35,791 nt of DNA from Campylobacterales bacterium (lineage in GTDB: Bacteria > Campylobacterota > Campylobacteria > Campylobacterales > QNZT01). The stretch spans positions 1-35,791 of the forward strand of contig JAMONX010000086.1 of assembly GCA_027066435.1 (NCBI GenBank), given 5' to 3'. How positions within the stretch are numbered: position 1 is the first letter of the stretch; every line of letters starts with the position of its first letter. Shown in pieces: positions 9,401-16,339 of the stretch. Both the position numbers and the translations under genes were made by a program. The notes under the pieces were generated by a model. The model had not been told where the DNA came from. It saw only the letters and a list, made by a program, of their open reading frames with translations, and did no database searches.

Positions 9401-9454
9401 CCTGATAATTGGATTGCAGATAATAATCATGGCACACCTGGAACTGATAATTAA
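6452..9454 (+). CDS. CotH-kinase lipoprotein with DUF5011, two lamin-tail domains and a B-repeat
   Basis: A 1000-residue lipoprotein (LLLSGC, Cys25). Order: an 8-residue tandem linker (three NQTQxTDx units), a DUF5011 Ig-like domain (about 53-130), LTD1 (about 142-280), a chitobiase-C-like domain (about 287-370), a CotH kinase domain (about 372-770), a B-repeat-like domain (FSRWTG...TIGAVFE, about 775-845) and LTD2 (about 848-1000). CotH enzymes are atypical secreted protein kinases. The likely catalytic pieces are visible: RIYGDGSRKREQKSLAI, NTDWAIRNIKFW (Asp618, Asn623) and YDLDSAFW (Asp642, Asp644). The start has AAAGGA about ten bases upstream and follows the LTD gene by 16 bases. It probably phosphorylates surface or periplasmic protein. 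Most of the N-terminal third is nearly identical to the next gene. Confidence 0.88.
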   Translation: MKTELNLHHYVKITLFTLLLLLSGCGGSNQTQRTDNNQTQPTDGNQTQSTIKDKISPEITILGDKKVFLSVGDTYQDPGAIATDSIDGDISTSIQTTSNINFNTPGEYTITYQVSDKDGNSVIVTRKIMIQDIITSPQPRAGLTINEILTANTYSELDPKFKQFSDWIELYNNDNSAKDIGGYYLSDDVNNSRKWKIPSGTMIGSKDYLLIWADKEDTGLHTNFSLSADGEIVTLSDLNGNIVDSVEFDKQRSDVSCSKINDKIYYMKPTPANANGIAHGELWSSKKPDFSLQSGFYDGTQTIELTQKKQGAIYYTTNGSIPTKNSTKYTQPISINKTTVIRARALENGKFLSSIKNRTYLINENITLPVVSLAIDDKYLYDEKTGIYTVGTDENGNPHPTPEEDDDWDSANYFRNWMRPASIEYFKDGKSKFSENVGLRIYGDGSRKREQKSLAIFAKDKYGSKSINYKLFPDRNIKKIKSFTLRRSDERTNLRDGLSQTIIKDVMDLDYQSYHPTVVFINGQYWGILNVREKLNEAYLEAHHNVDPDAINIITPYSETVYRATSGTATEYTQLIQYIKDNSSSASTDTFYEHISSKIDLKNYLNYIITQNFVNNTDWAIRNIKFWKEQKEDSKWRWMLYDLDSAFWDVRDNPFVFSLALDGIGYINPAWSTYFQRSLLDNSKIQNEFISKFTSHLYTTFQPSRIEGIIDKLANQLKPEIQRHFAKWPEDNPVTNFDSSLSSLYGFAQERQDIMRGHLASQFGVSGNNILEIQKNQNGTIYLDDIKLDDTFSGHYFNNAKVTIKAVANIGYKFSRWTGDNTSSTSEISLTINSDTTIGAVFEVVPMPSIVINEINYKSSSDFDTKDWLELYNYGDTSISLSGWEIKDNNDNSSFIIPNNTTLTQNSYLIISQDRATFQVYYTNITNVLGDFQFGLGRDGDTVRLYNSEGTLIDSVTYNQSWPNADANGKTLSLVNPQSDNTLPDNWIADNNHGTPGTDN
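6536..6607 (+). repeat. Tandem 24-bp coding repeat, three units
   Basis: Three 24-base units encode NQTQRTDN, NQTQPTDG and NQTQSTIK just after the lipidated Cys. It is a hydrophilic spacer between the membrane anchor and the first domain. The paralogue has four units. Confidence 0.75.
6557..7599 (+). repeat. Long direct repeat, copy 1 of 2 (about 1,043 bp)
   Basis: This matches 9598-10640 at a constant offset of 3,041 bases with no indel. The only difference I saw is C at 6683 versus T at 9724 (Pro to Ser). It covers part of the linker repeat, DUF5011, LTD1, the chitobiase-like domain and the first residues of the CotH domain, then identity stops abruptly after tgtatgatga. Outside it the two genes are only moderately similar, so this is a recent homogenised segment inside older paralogues. 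Confidence 0.9.
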
Positions 9455-9468
9455 AAATAGAGGCAGTA

Positions 9469-11976
9469 ATGAAAATACAAATAAATTTATACTATTATTT
9501 CAAAGCTATTTTCTTTACTTTACTACTTTTATTAAGTGGCTGTGAAGGAGGTAATCAAACACAGCCAACTGATGACAATCAAATTCAAATAATAGATGAC
9601 AACCAAACACAACCAACAGATGGCAACCAAACACAATCAACAATAAAAGATAAAATATCACCAGAAATTACTATATTAGGGGATAAAAAAGTTTTTCTTA
9701 GTGTTGGTGACACTTATCAAGATTCTGGTGCAATTGCAACCGATAGTATAGATGGAGATATATCCACATCTATACAAACAACCTCAAATATTAACTTTAA
9801 CACACCAGGTGAATATACCATAACTTATCAAGTTTCAGACAAAGATGGCAACAGTGTTATTGTAACTAGAAAGATTATGATACAAGATATCATTACATCC
9901 CCGCAACCTCGAGCAGGACTAACTATAAATGAAATATTAACCGCAAATACATATTCTGAACTTGATCCAAAGTTTAAACAGTTTTCAGATTGGATTGAAC
10001 TCTATAACAATGATAATAGTGCAAAAGATATTGGAGGATATTATCTAAGTGATGATGTAAACAATTCAAGAAAATGGAAAATTCCAAGTGGCACAATGAT
10101 AGGTTCAAAAGATTATTTATTGATTTGGGCAGATAAAGAAGATACTGGATTACACACTAATTTTAGTTTAAGTGCTGATGGTGAAATAGTAACTCTTTCA
10201 GATTTAAATGGAAATATAGTTGATAGTGTTGAATTTGATAAACAAAGGAGTGATGTCTCTTGTAGTAAGATAAATGATAAAATATATTATATGAAGCCAA
10301 CACCAGCAAATGCTAATGGCATAGCACATGGGGAGCTTTGGAGTTCTAAAAAACCAGATTTTTCACTGCAAAGTGGATTTTATGATGGTACTCAAACCAT
10401 AGAATTAACACAAAAAAAACAAGGTGCTATTTACTATACAACAAACGGTTCAATACCGACAAAAAATTCTACTAAATACACACAGCCAATTTCAATCAAC
10501 AAAACAACAGTAATAAGAGCTAGAGCTTTAGAAAATGGAAAATTTTTAAGTTCAATTAAAAATAGAACATATTTGATTAATGAAAATATTACTCTGCCTG
10601 TTGTCTCTTTGGCTATTGATGATAAATATTTGTATGATGATGATATCGGTATCTACACAGAAGGAAATCATATAAACTTTAAACACGATTGGATGCGTCC
10701 TGCAAGTATTGAATATATCAAAAATGGTGAATCCAAATTTTCTGAAAATATTGGTGTAAGAATTTATGGAGGAGGTAGCAGGGTTTATGCACAAAAATCA
10801 CTTGCTATTTTTGCTAAAGATAAATATGGTCCAAAATCGATTAAATACAAACTATTTTCTGATAAACCATTTATCACTAAAATAAAAAGTTTTGTTCTAA
10901 GAAATGGAGGAAATGAGTGGCAGCGTACTATGATGAAAGATGGGATGATTCATGACTTAATAAAAGATAATATGGATATTGATCGTCTATCTTATCATCC
11001 AACTATAATGTTTTTAAATGGAGAGTACTGGGGAATTCATAATATTCGTGAAAAAGCGAATGGAGATTATATAGAAGCAAATCATGGTATTGATGCAGAT
11101 AATATTGATATGCTAAAAAATCCAATGAAAGCTACTGCTATAGCAACTAAGGGAGATTCGAAAATATATACAAATCTACTTAAGTTTGTGGAAAATAATG
11201 ACCTTTCAATTCAAGTAAATTATGAGCAAGCTATTAAACAAATTGATTTAAGTGAGTATTTAAACTATCTATGTACTCAAATCTATATAGGAAATAATGA
11301 TTGGCCAGGTAACAATATAAAGTACTGGAGGGAGCGTAACAATCATGGAAAATGGAGATGGATACTTTTTGATACAGATTATAGTTTTGGGGGCTACACT
11401 CATAACTCTATTGATTCAGCACTGGATGATAATAGTTTAAGTGCAGACAATCCTCCTTGGTCAACGCTGTTATTCAGAAACTTAATAGAAAATGATGAAT
11501 TTAAAAATAAATTTGTCGGCAGATTTACATCTCATTTATATACTACATTTAATAAAGAGAGAATTGATAGTTACATTACTCAATATAAAAATGAAATAGC
11601 ACCTCAAATGCAAAGACACTATGAAAAATGGGGGCAAAAAAGTTTTAGTGAATGGGAAGAGTATATCGGCTATCTTTATAGATTTGCTAATAAGCGTCCA
11701 TCATACATAATGGGTTTTATATCTCAAAGGTTAAATGTAAACGGTAGCAATACCCTAACCATCCAAACAACACAAAATGGTACAATATATCTAGATAATA
11801 TAAAACTTACAGATATATTTAGTGAGGATTATTTCAATAATGCAAAAGTAACTATAAAAGCTGTACCAAATGCAGGATATGAATTTACTAGATGGAATAA
11901 CGGACAAACAAGCCAAACAATAGAAATAACACTTAATACCAATGTCACAATCAGTGCATTATACAAAATTAGATAA
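9469..11976 (+). CDS. CotH-kinase lipoprotein, second paralogue
   Basis: An 835-residue lipoprotein (LLLSGC, Cys25), 14 bases after the first CotH gene and with the same order: linker (four NQTQ-type units), DUF5011, LTD, chitobiase-C-like domain, CotH domain and B-repeat-like domain (FTRWNNGQTS...TISALYKIR). It stops there and lacks the final LTD of its neighbour. Candidate catalytic segments are RIYGGGSRVYAQKSLAI, NNDWPGNNIKYW (Asp611) and FDTDYSFGG (Asp635, Asp637), all retained. Residues up to about 390 are nearly identical to the first CotH protein, while the kinase domains have diverged clearly. The kinases may therefore have different targets but the same surface docking modules. It is the last gene of the plus-strand set. 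Confidence 0.87.
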   Translation: MKIQINLYYYFKAIFFTLLLLLSGCEGGNQTQPTDDNQIQIIDDNQTQPTDGNQTQSTIKDKISPEITILGDKKVFLSVGDTYQDSGAIATDSIDGDISTSIQTTSNINFNTPGEYTITYQVSDKDGNSVIVTRKIMIQDIITSPQPRAGLTINEILTANTYSELDPKFKQFSDWIELYNNDNSAKDIGGYYLSDDVNNSRKWKIPSGTMIGSKDYLLIWADKEDTGLHTNFSLSADGEIVTLSDLNGNIVDSVEFDKQRSDVSCSKINDKIYYMKPTPANANGIAHGELWSSKKPDFSLQSGFYDGTQTIELTQKKQGAIYYTTNGSIPTKNSTKYTQPISINKTTVIRARALENGKFLSSIKNRTYLINENITLPVVSLAIDDKYLYDDDIGIYTEGNHINFKHDWMRPASIEYIKNGESKFSENIGVRIYGGGSRVYAQKSLAIFAKDKYGPKSIKYKLFSDKPFITKIKSFVLRNGGNEWQRTMMKDGMIHDLIKDNMDIDRLSYHPTIMFLNGEYWGIHNIREKANGDYIEANHGIDADNIDMLKNPMKATAIATKGDSKIYTNLLKFVENNDLSIQVNYEQAIKQIDLSEYLNYLCTQIYIGNNDWPGNNIKYWRERNNHGKWRWILFDTDYSFGGYTHNSIDSALDDNSLSADNPPWSTLLFRNLIENDEFKNKFVGRFTSHLYTTFNKERIDSYITQYKNEIAPQMQRHYEKWGQKSFSEWEEYIGYLYRFANKRPSYIMGFISQRLNVNGSNTLTIQTTQNGTIYLDNIKLTDIFSEDYFNNAKVTIKAVPNAGYEFTRWNNGQTSQTIEITLNTNVTISALYKIR
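9553..9648 (+). repeat. Tandem 24-bp coding repeat, four units
   Basis: The units encode NQTQPTDD, NQIQIIDD, NQTQPTDG and NQTQSTIK. This is the spacer behind the lipidated Cys; the upstream paralogue has three units, a copy-number difference of one. Confidence 0.75.
9598..10640 (+). repeat. Long direct repeat, copy 2 of 2
   Basis: The partner of 6557-7599, in the same orientation and the same reading frame. Unequal exchange between the copies would remove about 3.0 kb and leave one chimeric CotH gene, so the locus could be unstable. Assemblies from short reads may also collapse here. Confidence 0.9.
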
Positions 11977-11990
11977 ATCCAGTATAGTTA

Positions 11991-12027
11991 AGAGAGTTCT
12001 AGTGGTTTCAGCTTCACCAAACTCTCT
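11991..12027. terminator. Hairpin between convergent genes, possible bidirectional terminator
   Basis: AGAGAGTT pairs with AACTCTCT, and TGGT pairs with ACCA inside it, with a 4-base bulge and a 9-base loop. It sits between the convergent ends of the second CotH gene and the DUF1566 gene. It lacks a clear U-tract on either strand, so classical intrinsic termination is uncertain. Confidence 0.4.
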
Positions 12028-12034
12028 GTGAAAG

Positions 12035-13669
12035 TTATAAATGCCCACCTCTTACACATCTACTTCTAACCGACTCATTATTTTCCTTTGATATAGTGAC
12101 ATCTTTTAAAGTATCTCTTGCATCAATTTCAGGATCGGCATCACGATAATCAAAATGCGATCGGTTTTCTATATACTTTGCTTTTGATAAATTATTATCC
12201 TCTGTTGATGACCAGTAAGGACCAGTAACATTATGTATTTCCACATTATCACCACCAAAAGTAAAATGATTGTCATGATCTGGTTTAATAGTATGAAGCT
12301 CATTAATATTTGGAAGTCTCCAATCACTTTTTTCTCCAAGAACAAGATTTTTACATCTAAGTTTTGCATCAAACCAAGATAATACTTGATTTACACCCTC
12401 AGTATCATTAGACCATTGTAAATTTGTACTACTATCTGAGATAATTGAATTATCACTACTCAGTGAAAAATCTCCATCAGGTATAACATCCCCCTTAACA
12501 CACCTTGCATGATGTCCATCTTCTTGTGTTTTTAAAATGGCAAAATCAACCCCATTTCTAAAAGATATAGCAAAACTTTGATTGTTCTCATTTCCAAGAT
12601 GACCAAATAGTGTTAATTGCTGCGAAGTCCAAAAATATCCATTATTTTTTTGTGTAAATGCGTTATCTATCATTGGATTAGCACCACTACCATCTTTACT
12701 ATAATTTACAATTTTGAAAAGTTCTCGTCTTGTTGGCAATCTCCAACCTCCACCACTTCCATCACAGTAAGACTCAGCATTATCAAAATTTCTATTAACC
12801 AGCACATCTTCATCATCTTTCCAAGTCAATCCATCAATTGTAACTTCACTATTAGCAACTGTTGTTTCTCTATCATCACCAAATGGCAACCCTGCAATAA
12901 CACCGTCATCAGAACCTGTTTTTAATACTCTTTTAGTTGCAGCACCAGCATCTGTATTGTCATCAGTAATTGTTATAGAAATATTTTGAGTCTCTTTGTT
13001 ATTTTGTGCATCAGTAGCACTAACAGTTATATTATAAATATTATCACCATTTACATCAGATTTATCTTCAAAATCAGGCGTAAAATGAGCAAATACCAAA
13101 ACCCCACTAGTTGCATTTATTTCAAACCTATTTTGATCTTGACTATTCTCAAGAGCATATGTAATAGGTGTACTATCATCCGTAGCTTTAACTATAAAAT
13201 TAAGTGATCCATTCTCTTGTATATTTTTACTAGTAGATGAAGTAAATACTGGATTTATTTCATCTATATCATCACTAACATCATTGGTTATGGTAATAAT
13301 TATAGTATGAGTCTTACTCTCACCGCCACTACTTGTAGCGGTTACAATCACTTCATAAGTATTATCTGTATCTACATCAGTTGGGTTTTCAAAATCTGGT
13401 GCAGTCATAAAAGTAATGGCTCCACTATTCTCATCTATATTAAATTTAGCACTATCTGCACCACCACTAATACTATAAGAGGTAGCATTTGTTGCTGATA
13501 CCGTCATAACTGCCAACTCACCTTCAACCAAACTTTTAGAAGTTGGAGTTGTTGTAAAATCCGGTGTTGTGTCGTCAGGAGTTTTGCCAGTAGAATCACT
13601 ACCACAACCTGAAAAAAGAGAAATTGCCAATAAGGTGGCAAAAGAGTATTTGAAATATTTTTGATGCAT
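12035..13669 (-). CDS. Cadherin-like/DUF1566 surface lipoprotein
   Basis: A 544-residue protein. The lipoprotein signal ends SLFSGC (Cys22). Two cadherin-type repeats at about 35-130 and 138-238 each carry the PDFE-P-DV..DN.Y.V.V.A pattern and end TITND or TITDD. Two DUF1566 (Lcl C-terminal, lectin-like) units follow, with GGGWRLPTRREL...WTSQQ and SDWRLPNINEL...YWSSTED, ending RSRCVRGG. DUF1566 domains are common in surface proteins and usually fold like C-type lectins. It is convergent with the CotH genes and monocistronic, so it is probably a separate transcription unit, though its surface location fits the neighbourhood. Binding or adhesion is likely; the ligand is unknown. Confidence 0.82.
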   Translation of the reverse strand: MHQKYFKYSFATLLAISLFSGCGSDSTGKTPDDTTPDFTTTPTSKSLVEGELAVMTVSATNATSYSISGGADSAKFNIDENSGAITFMTAPDFENPTDVDTDNTYEVIVTATSSGGESKTHTIIITITNDVSDDIDEINPVFTSSTSKNIQENGSLNFIVKATDDSTPITYALENSQDQNRFEINATSGVLVFAHFTPDFEDKSDVNGDNIYNITVSATDAQNNKETQNISITITDDNTDAGAATKRVLKTGSDDGVIAGLPFGDDRETTVANSEVTIDGLTWKDDEDVLVNRNFDNAESYCDGSGGGWRLPTRRELFKIVNYSKDGSGANPMIDNAFTQKNNGYFWTSQQLTLFGHLGNENNQSFAISFRNGVDFAILKTQEDGHHARCVKGDVIPDGDFSLSSDNSIISDSSTNLQWSNDTEGVNQVLSWFDAKLRCKNLVLGEKSDWRLPNINELHTIKPDHDNHFTFGGDNVEIHNVTGPYWSSTEDNNLSKAKYIENRSHFDYRDADPEIDARDTLKDVTISKENNESVRSRCVRGGHL

Positions 13670-13688
13670 AGTGAATCCTTAGTTTATT

Positions 13689-13718
13689 TATTCTATATAA
13701 TTTTTATTATATAGAATA
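13689..13718. promoter_or_regulatory. 12-bp perfect AT dyad upstream of the DUF1566 gene
   Basis: TATTCTATATAA and TTATATAGAATA are exact inverted arms around TTTTTA. The dyad lies 20-50 bases upstream of the minus-strand start, where a promoter should be, and may be an operator. AT-rich dyads also arise by chance at this base composition, though 12 exact pairs is long. Confidence 0.4.
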
Positions 13719-13809
13719 TTTGCTTAAATATTTTATAAGTTTAAATCTTCTGCAGGAAATCTATTATTGTGCCAATGTCTTAACAAATTTATACTAATAA
13801 TTGTAAGTA

Positions 13810-13865
13810 CCCGTCCAGATATAATTTCATATTTTAACGATAAGATAAAGGCATATCTGGATGGG
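13810..13865. other. 13-bp stem with 30-base loop in a 298-bp intergenic region
   Basis: CCCGTCCAGATAT (13810-13822) pairs with ATATCTGGATGGG (13853-13865), with one G-U wobble. The stem is GC-richer than its surroundings and has no U-tract. It lies between the divergent DUF1566 and pilus operons. It could be a structured RNA, an operator or the remains of a small mobile element. The rest of 13670-13967 holds a 12-bp AT dyad and the pilus promoter. Confidence 0.45.
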
Positions 13866-13950
13866 GGACTTATCTACCTATTCTCCTTAAAAAGAATTTA
13901 GTTTTGCATATTTCTCTATTCTACTATATCATAAATGATGGAATAGTATC

Positions 13951-13959
13951 TGCTATAAT
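13951..13959 (+). promoter_or_regulatory. Extended -10 promoter of the pilus operon (leaderless start)
   Basis: TGCTATAAT is a perfect extended -10 element (TGnTATAAT). It ends only 8 bases before the ATG of the first prepilin, which puts the predicted transcript start at or within about two bases of the ATG. There is no Shine-Dalgarno sequence and no good -35. The start codon is fixed by the short prepilin leader, so leaderless translation is implied. Confidence 0.55.
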
Positions 13960-13967
13960 ATCTAATT

Positions 13968-14597
13968 ATGAGAAATGCATTTAACTTAATAGAGTTGATT
14001 TTTACTATTGTTATTATGGCAGGAATCTTTGCTGTTATTCCAAAAATCATTTTTGTTACCAATAAAAGTGATACATTTGCGATAAAACAAGATGCACTTT
14101 TTAATGCTATCTCTCTTACAAATATCGCGTCTTTGCTCTCTTGGGATGAGAATAGTAGCCAAACACTCTCTATCTTAACAACATCTGATAACTCTATTGA
14201 GTGCAATACAACTACATTTTTAAGAGTTGGTGGTTTTTTGGGTTCAAATTCAAGAAACTGTAAAGAGAGTTTTTACGCATCTAGTATTGGAAGCGATGGG
14301 GAGAGTAATTATCTTTTTTTTAATGACATAGATGACTTTGATGGTGAGAAAATAGATGTAAATTTTAGCTCAAAAATAAAATATAAAATTTATACAGAGG
14401 TAAGATATTTAAATGACGCAATTTTCACAACAGATGGAGATATGATGACAATTGTTTTAGATAACTCTACTCGCTCAAACACATCAAATATCAAAAAATT
14501 TAAAGCAACAATCTCTTATAAAGATAAAAATATCTCTAGTTTTTCTTACTACTCAACCAATATCGGGCAAATTACTTTAAATAGTGAGGCTTGGTAG
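13968..14597 (+). CDS. Type IV minor prepilin (MshD-like position)
   Basis: A 209-residue protein starting MRNA|FNLIELIFTIVIMAGIF: a four-residue leader, the prepilin-peptidase site with Ala at -1, Phe+1, the conserved Glu+5 and a hydrophobic N-terminal helix. The rest is a globular domain with a Cys pair (NSIECNTTT...NSRNCKE) that could form a disulphide. It is the first gene of the long pilus operon. Minor pilins of this size prime assembly or sit at the tip. Its MSHA counterpart is uncertain; the position at the head of the minor-pilin group suggests an MshC/MshD role. The next gene overlaps it by one base. Confidence 0.8.
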   Translation: MRNAFNLIELIFTIVIMAGIFAVIPKIIFVTNKSDTFAIKQDALFNAISLTNIASLLSWDENSSQTLSILTTSDNSIECNTTTFLRVGGFLGSNSRNCKESFYASSIGSDGESNYLFFNDIDDFDGEKIDVNFSSKIKYKIYTEVRYLNDAIFTTDGDMMTIVLDNSTRSNTSNIKKFKATISYKDKNISSFSYYSTNIGQITLNSEAW

Positions 14598-15469
14598 TGA
14601 AAAGAGCTTTTACTATGGTGGAGTTAATTATGACTATCGTTATTATGGGGATACTTTCAGGTGGTACTTATATCTCGCTTTCTCATCTTTATACAAAAAG
14701 TGCAAAATCAAAAGCGATAAGTGAGCTCTCATTTGATACGACTCTTATATCAAATCAGATTTCAGCACTTTTATACCATAGAGTTCCTGCAACTGTTATC
14801 GGTTTTAAACCCTCAGATGGTAGTTTTGAGTCGATTTACAATTTAGGTAAAGAGTATGAAGTTGTAGAGTGGATAGGAACTGATTTTGAGAGTTATAGAG
14901 CTAAAAAATATAGCTCCTTTATAGATTTTGTAAAATCAGACAAAGATGCAAATATGACCTATTCTCCAGATACACAAATTCAAGATATAAATAGTACAGC
15001 TCTTATGTTTTCAGGTGCATATGATGAGGGTATTGTTTATGGAGTTGATTTTAATGACTCTTTTGGGTGGTATGGAAATGGAAGAAATCTTATCTATGAT
15101 ATCAATGAAACCTCAACAGGGAGTGAAATAATACTAACTAGCAAACCATCGATAATTTATGAAAAATATTATCTCTTAAAGAGTGCATATGCCATCACAA
15201 AGTATGAAGATATAAATGCAACTTGTTTAGTTGATTCAAATATCATTGCAACTGATAAAACATTACTATTTTTTTATGACTATTATCCATGGAGAGGTGA
15301 GACATTTTGTCAAGATGGGCGTGTAACAGTTCTTTCAAATGAAGCAAAAGGTTTTGAAATAGATTTTGTAAATGGAAATTTACAGTTTAACCTTACACTT
15401 GAGAGAGAGATACGAAAAAGAGGTAAAAACTTAAATATCCAAATTTCAAAACAAAAGGTTGTGTTTTGA
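14597..15469 (+). CDS. Type IV minor prepilin (MshO-like)
   Basis: A 290-residue protein starting MKRA|FTMVELIMTIVIMGILSG with Glu+5, followed by a large globular domain. I chose GTG 14597, whose TAGTG overlaps the previous stop, over a TTG two codons upstream because it gives the family's short leader. The length and order (large minor pilin followed by a short one) resemble mshO-mshP. Sequence beyond the N-terminal helix is not recognisable by eye. Confidence 0.78.
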   Translation: MKRAFTMVELIMTIVIMGILSGGTYISLSHLYTKSAKSKAISELSFDTTLISNQISALLYHRVPATVIGFKPSDGSFESIYNLGKEYEVVEWIGTDFESYRAKKYSSFIDFVKSDKDANMTYSPDTQIQDINSTALMFSGAYDEGIVYGVDFNDSFGWYGNGRNLIYDINETSTGSEIILTSKPSIIYEKYYLLKSAYAITKYEDINATCLVDSNIIATDKTLLFFYDYYPWRGETFCQDGRVTVLSNEAKGFEIDFVNGNLQFNLTLEREIRKRGKNLNIQISKQKVVF

Positions 15470-15879
15470 AAAGGGGTGGTTTTGGGATGATTCAAGTTAT
15501 CTTTTTTATGCTTATTCTCTCTGGTATATTATCTATCTCTATGAAGTATGCTTCTATTACTACCAAGCAGACTGAAGATTTGTATGTCAAAGAGCAGGCT
15601 TTACTTTTTATGCAGAGTGCTATTGAATTGACTTTACTTGGGATTAGTTCGCATGATTATAATGCTAGTGGATTTATAAATGATATTAGGGTTGTTTCTG
15701 ATGATAAAAGATTTATTGCAGATATCAATATCACAGATTATTATATTTTTGGCATAAATCTTGATACAGAGGCATCAAATGGAATGATAAGTTTGGATAT
15801 TGTTGTTGAAACAAATAGTTCGCATCCTAAAAATAGTCGAAAGATAAGAGTTTCAAAAAGGAGTTTGCAAAGATTATGA
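15466..15879 (+). CDS. Minor prepilin-like protein lacking Glu5 (MshP/GspK-like position)
   Basis: A 137-residue protein starting MKRGG|FGMIQVIFFMLILSG. It is prepilin-like, but the +5 residue is Gln instead of Glu. Tip pseudopilins such as GspK and PilX-type proteins may lack Glu5, so this could cap the fibre. TTG is the start, in a TTGA overlap with the previous gene. The C-terminus is basic (KIRVSKRSLQRL). Placement between an MshO-like and another minor pilin supports an MshP-type role; this is inference from order. Confidence 0.7.
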   Translation: MKRGGFGMIQVIFFMLILSGILSISMKYASITTKQTEDLYVKEQALLFMQSAIELTLLGISSHDYNASGFINDIRVVSDDKRFIADINITDYYIFGINLDTEASNGMISLDIVVETNSSHPKNSRKIRVSKRSLQRL

Positions 15880-16328
15880 GAAGAGCATTTTCTATGATTG
15901 AGTTGATTTTTATAATTATAATATTGGGTATTTTAGGAGCATCTATAAATATGAATATGCCTGATAATAGACACACTAATGATATCAACTTTATCATAAG
16001 CAAGATAAAACAAAAACAGATGCAATCACTCTCATATGATAACTTTGACTATAAAACCAATACTTTTATAGATGATAAAACTTGCATAAATATTGATAAA
16101 ACCTCTATAAATTCACTAGAATTTAATAGTACAAATTCAAATCCATACCAAATTAGCTCTAAAACCATTCTATCAATAGATGAACCAAATATCTGCTTTG
16201 ACAATCTAGGACGACCTTATAAATTAAATATTTTCGTAAAAATGCCGATAGAGTTAAATATAACCTATAAAAATAAAATAAAAACGGTAAATATCATGCC
16301 TTATAGTGGTCATGTTATGTTGAAATAG
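15876..16328 (+). CDS. Type IV minor prepilin (GspH/MshC-like)
   Basis: A 150-residue protein starting MRRA|FSMIELIFIIIILGILGA, with Ala-1, Phe+1 and Glu+5. It has a small globular domain with a Cys pair (DDKTCIN and EPNICFDN) spaced like the disulphide loop of GspH/FimT-type minor pilins, followed by GRPYKLNIFV. The ATG overlaps the previous TGA (ATGA). It is the fourth and last minor pilin before the assembly-platform genes. Confidence 0.78.
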   Translation: MRRAFSMIELIFIIIILGILGASINMNMPDNRHTNDINFIISKIKQKQMQSLSYDNFDYKTNTFIDDKTCINIDKTSINSLEFNSTNSNPYQISSKTILSIDEPNICFDNLGRPYKLNIFVKMPIELNITYKNKIKTVNIMPYSGHVMLK

Positions 16329-16339
16329 AGATGTAAAAA

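Noticed and set aside
13916-14206. Minus-strand 96-codon frame over the first prepilin
   Set aside because: It is antisense to a clear prepilin gene, with no ribosome site or recognisable domain.
14591-14596. TTG two codons upstream as start of the second minor prepilin
   Set aside because: GTG 14597 gives the normal short MKRA leader and a typical TAGTG overlap with the preceding stop.
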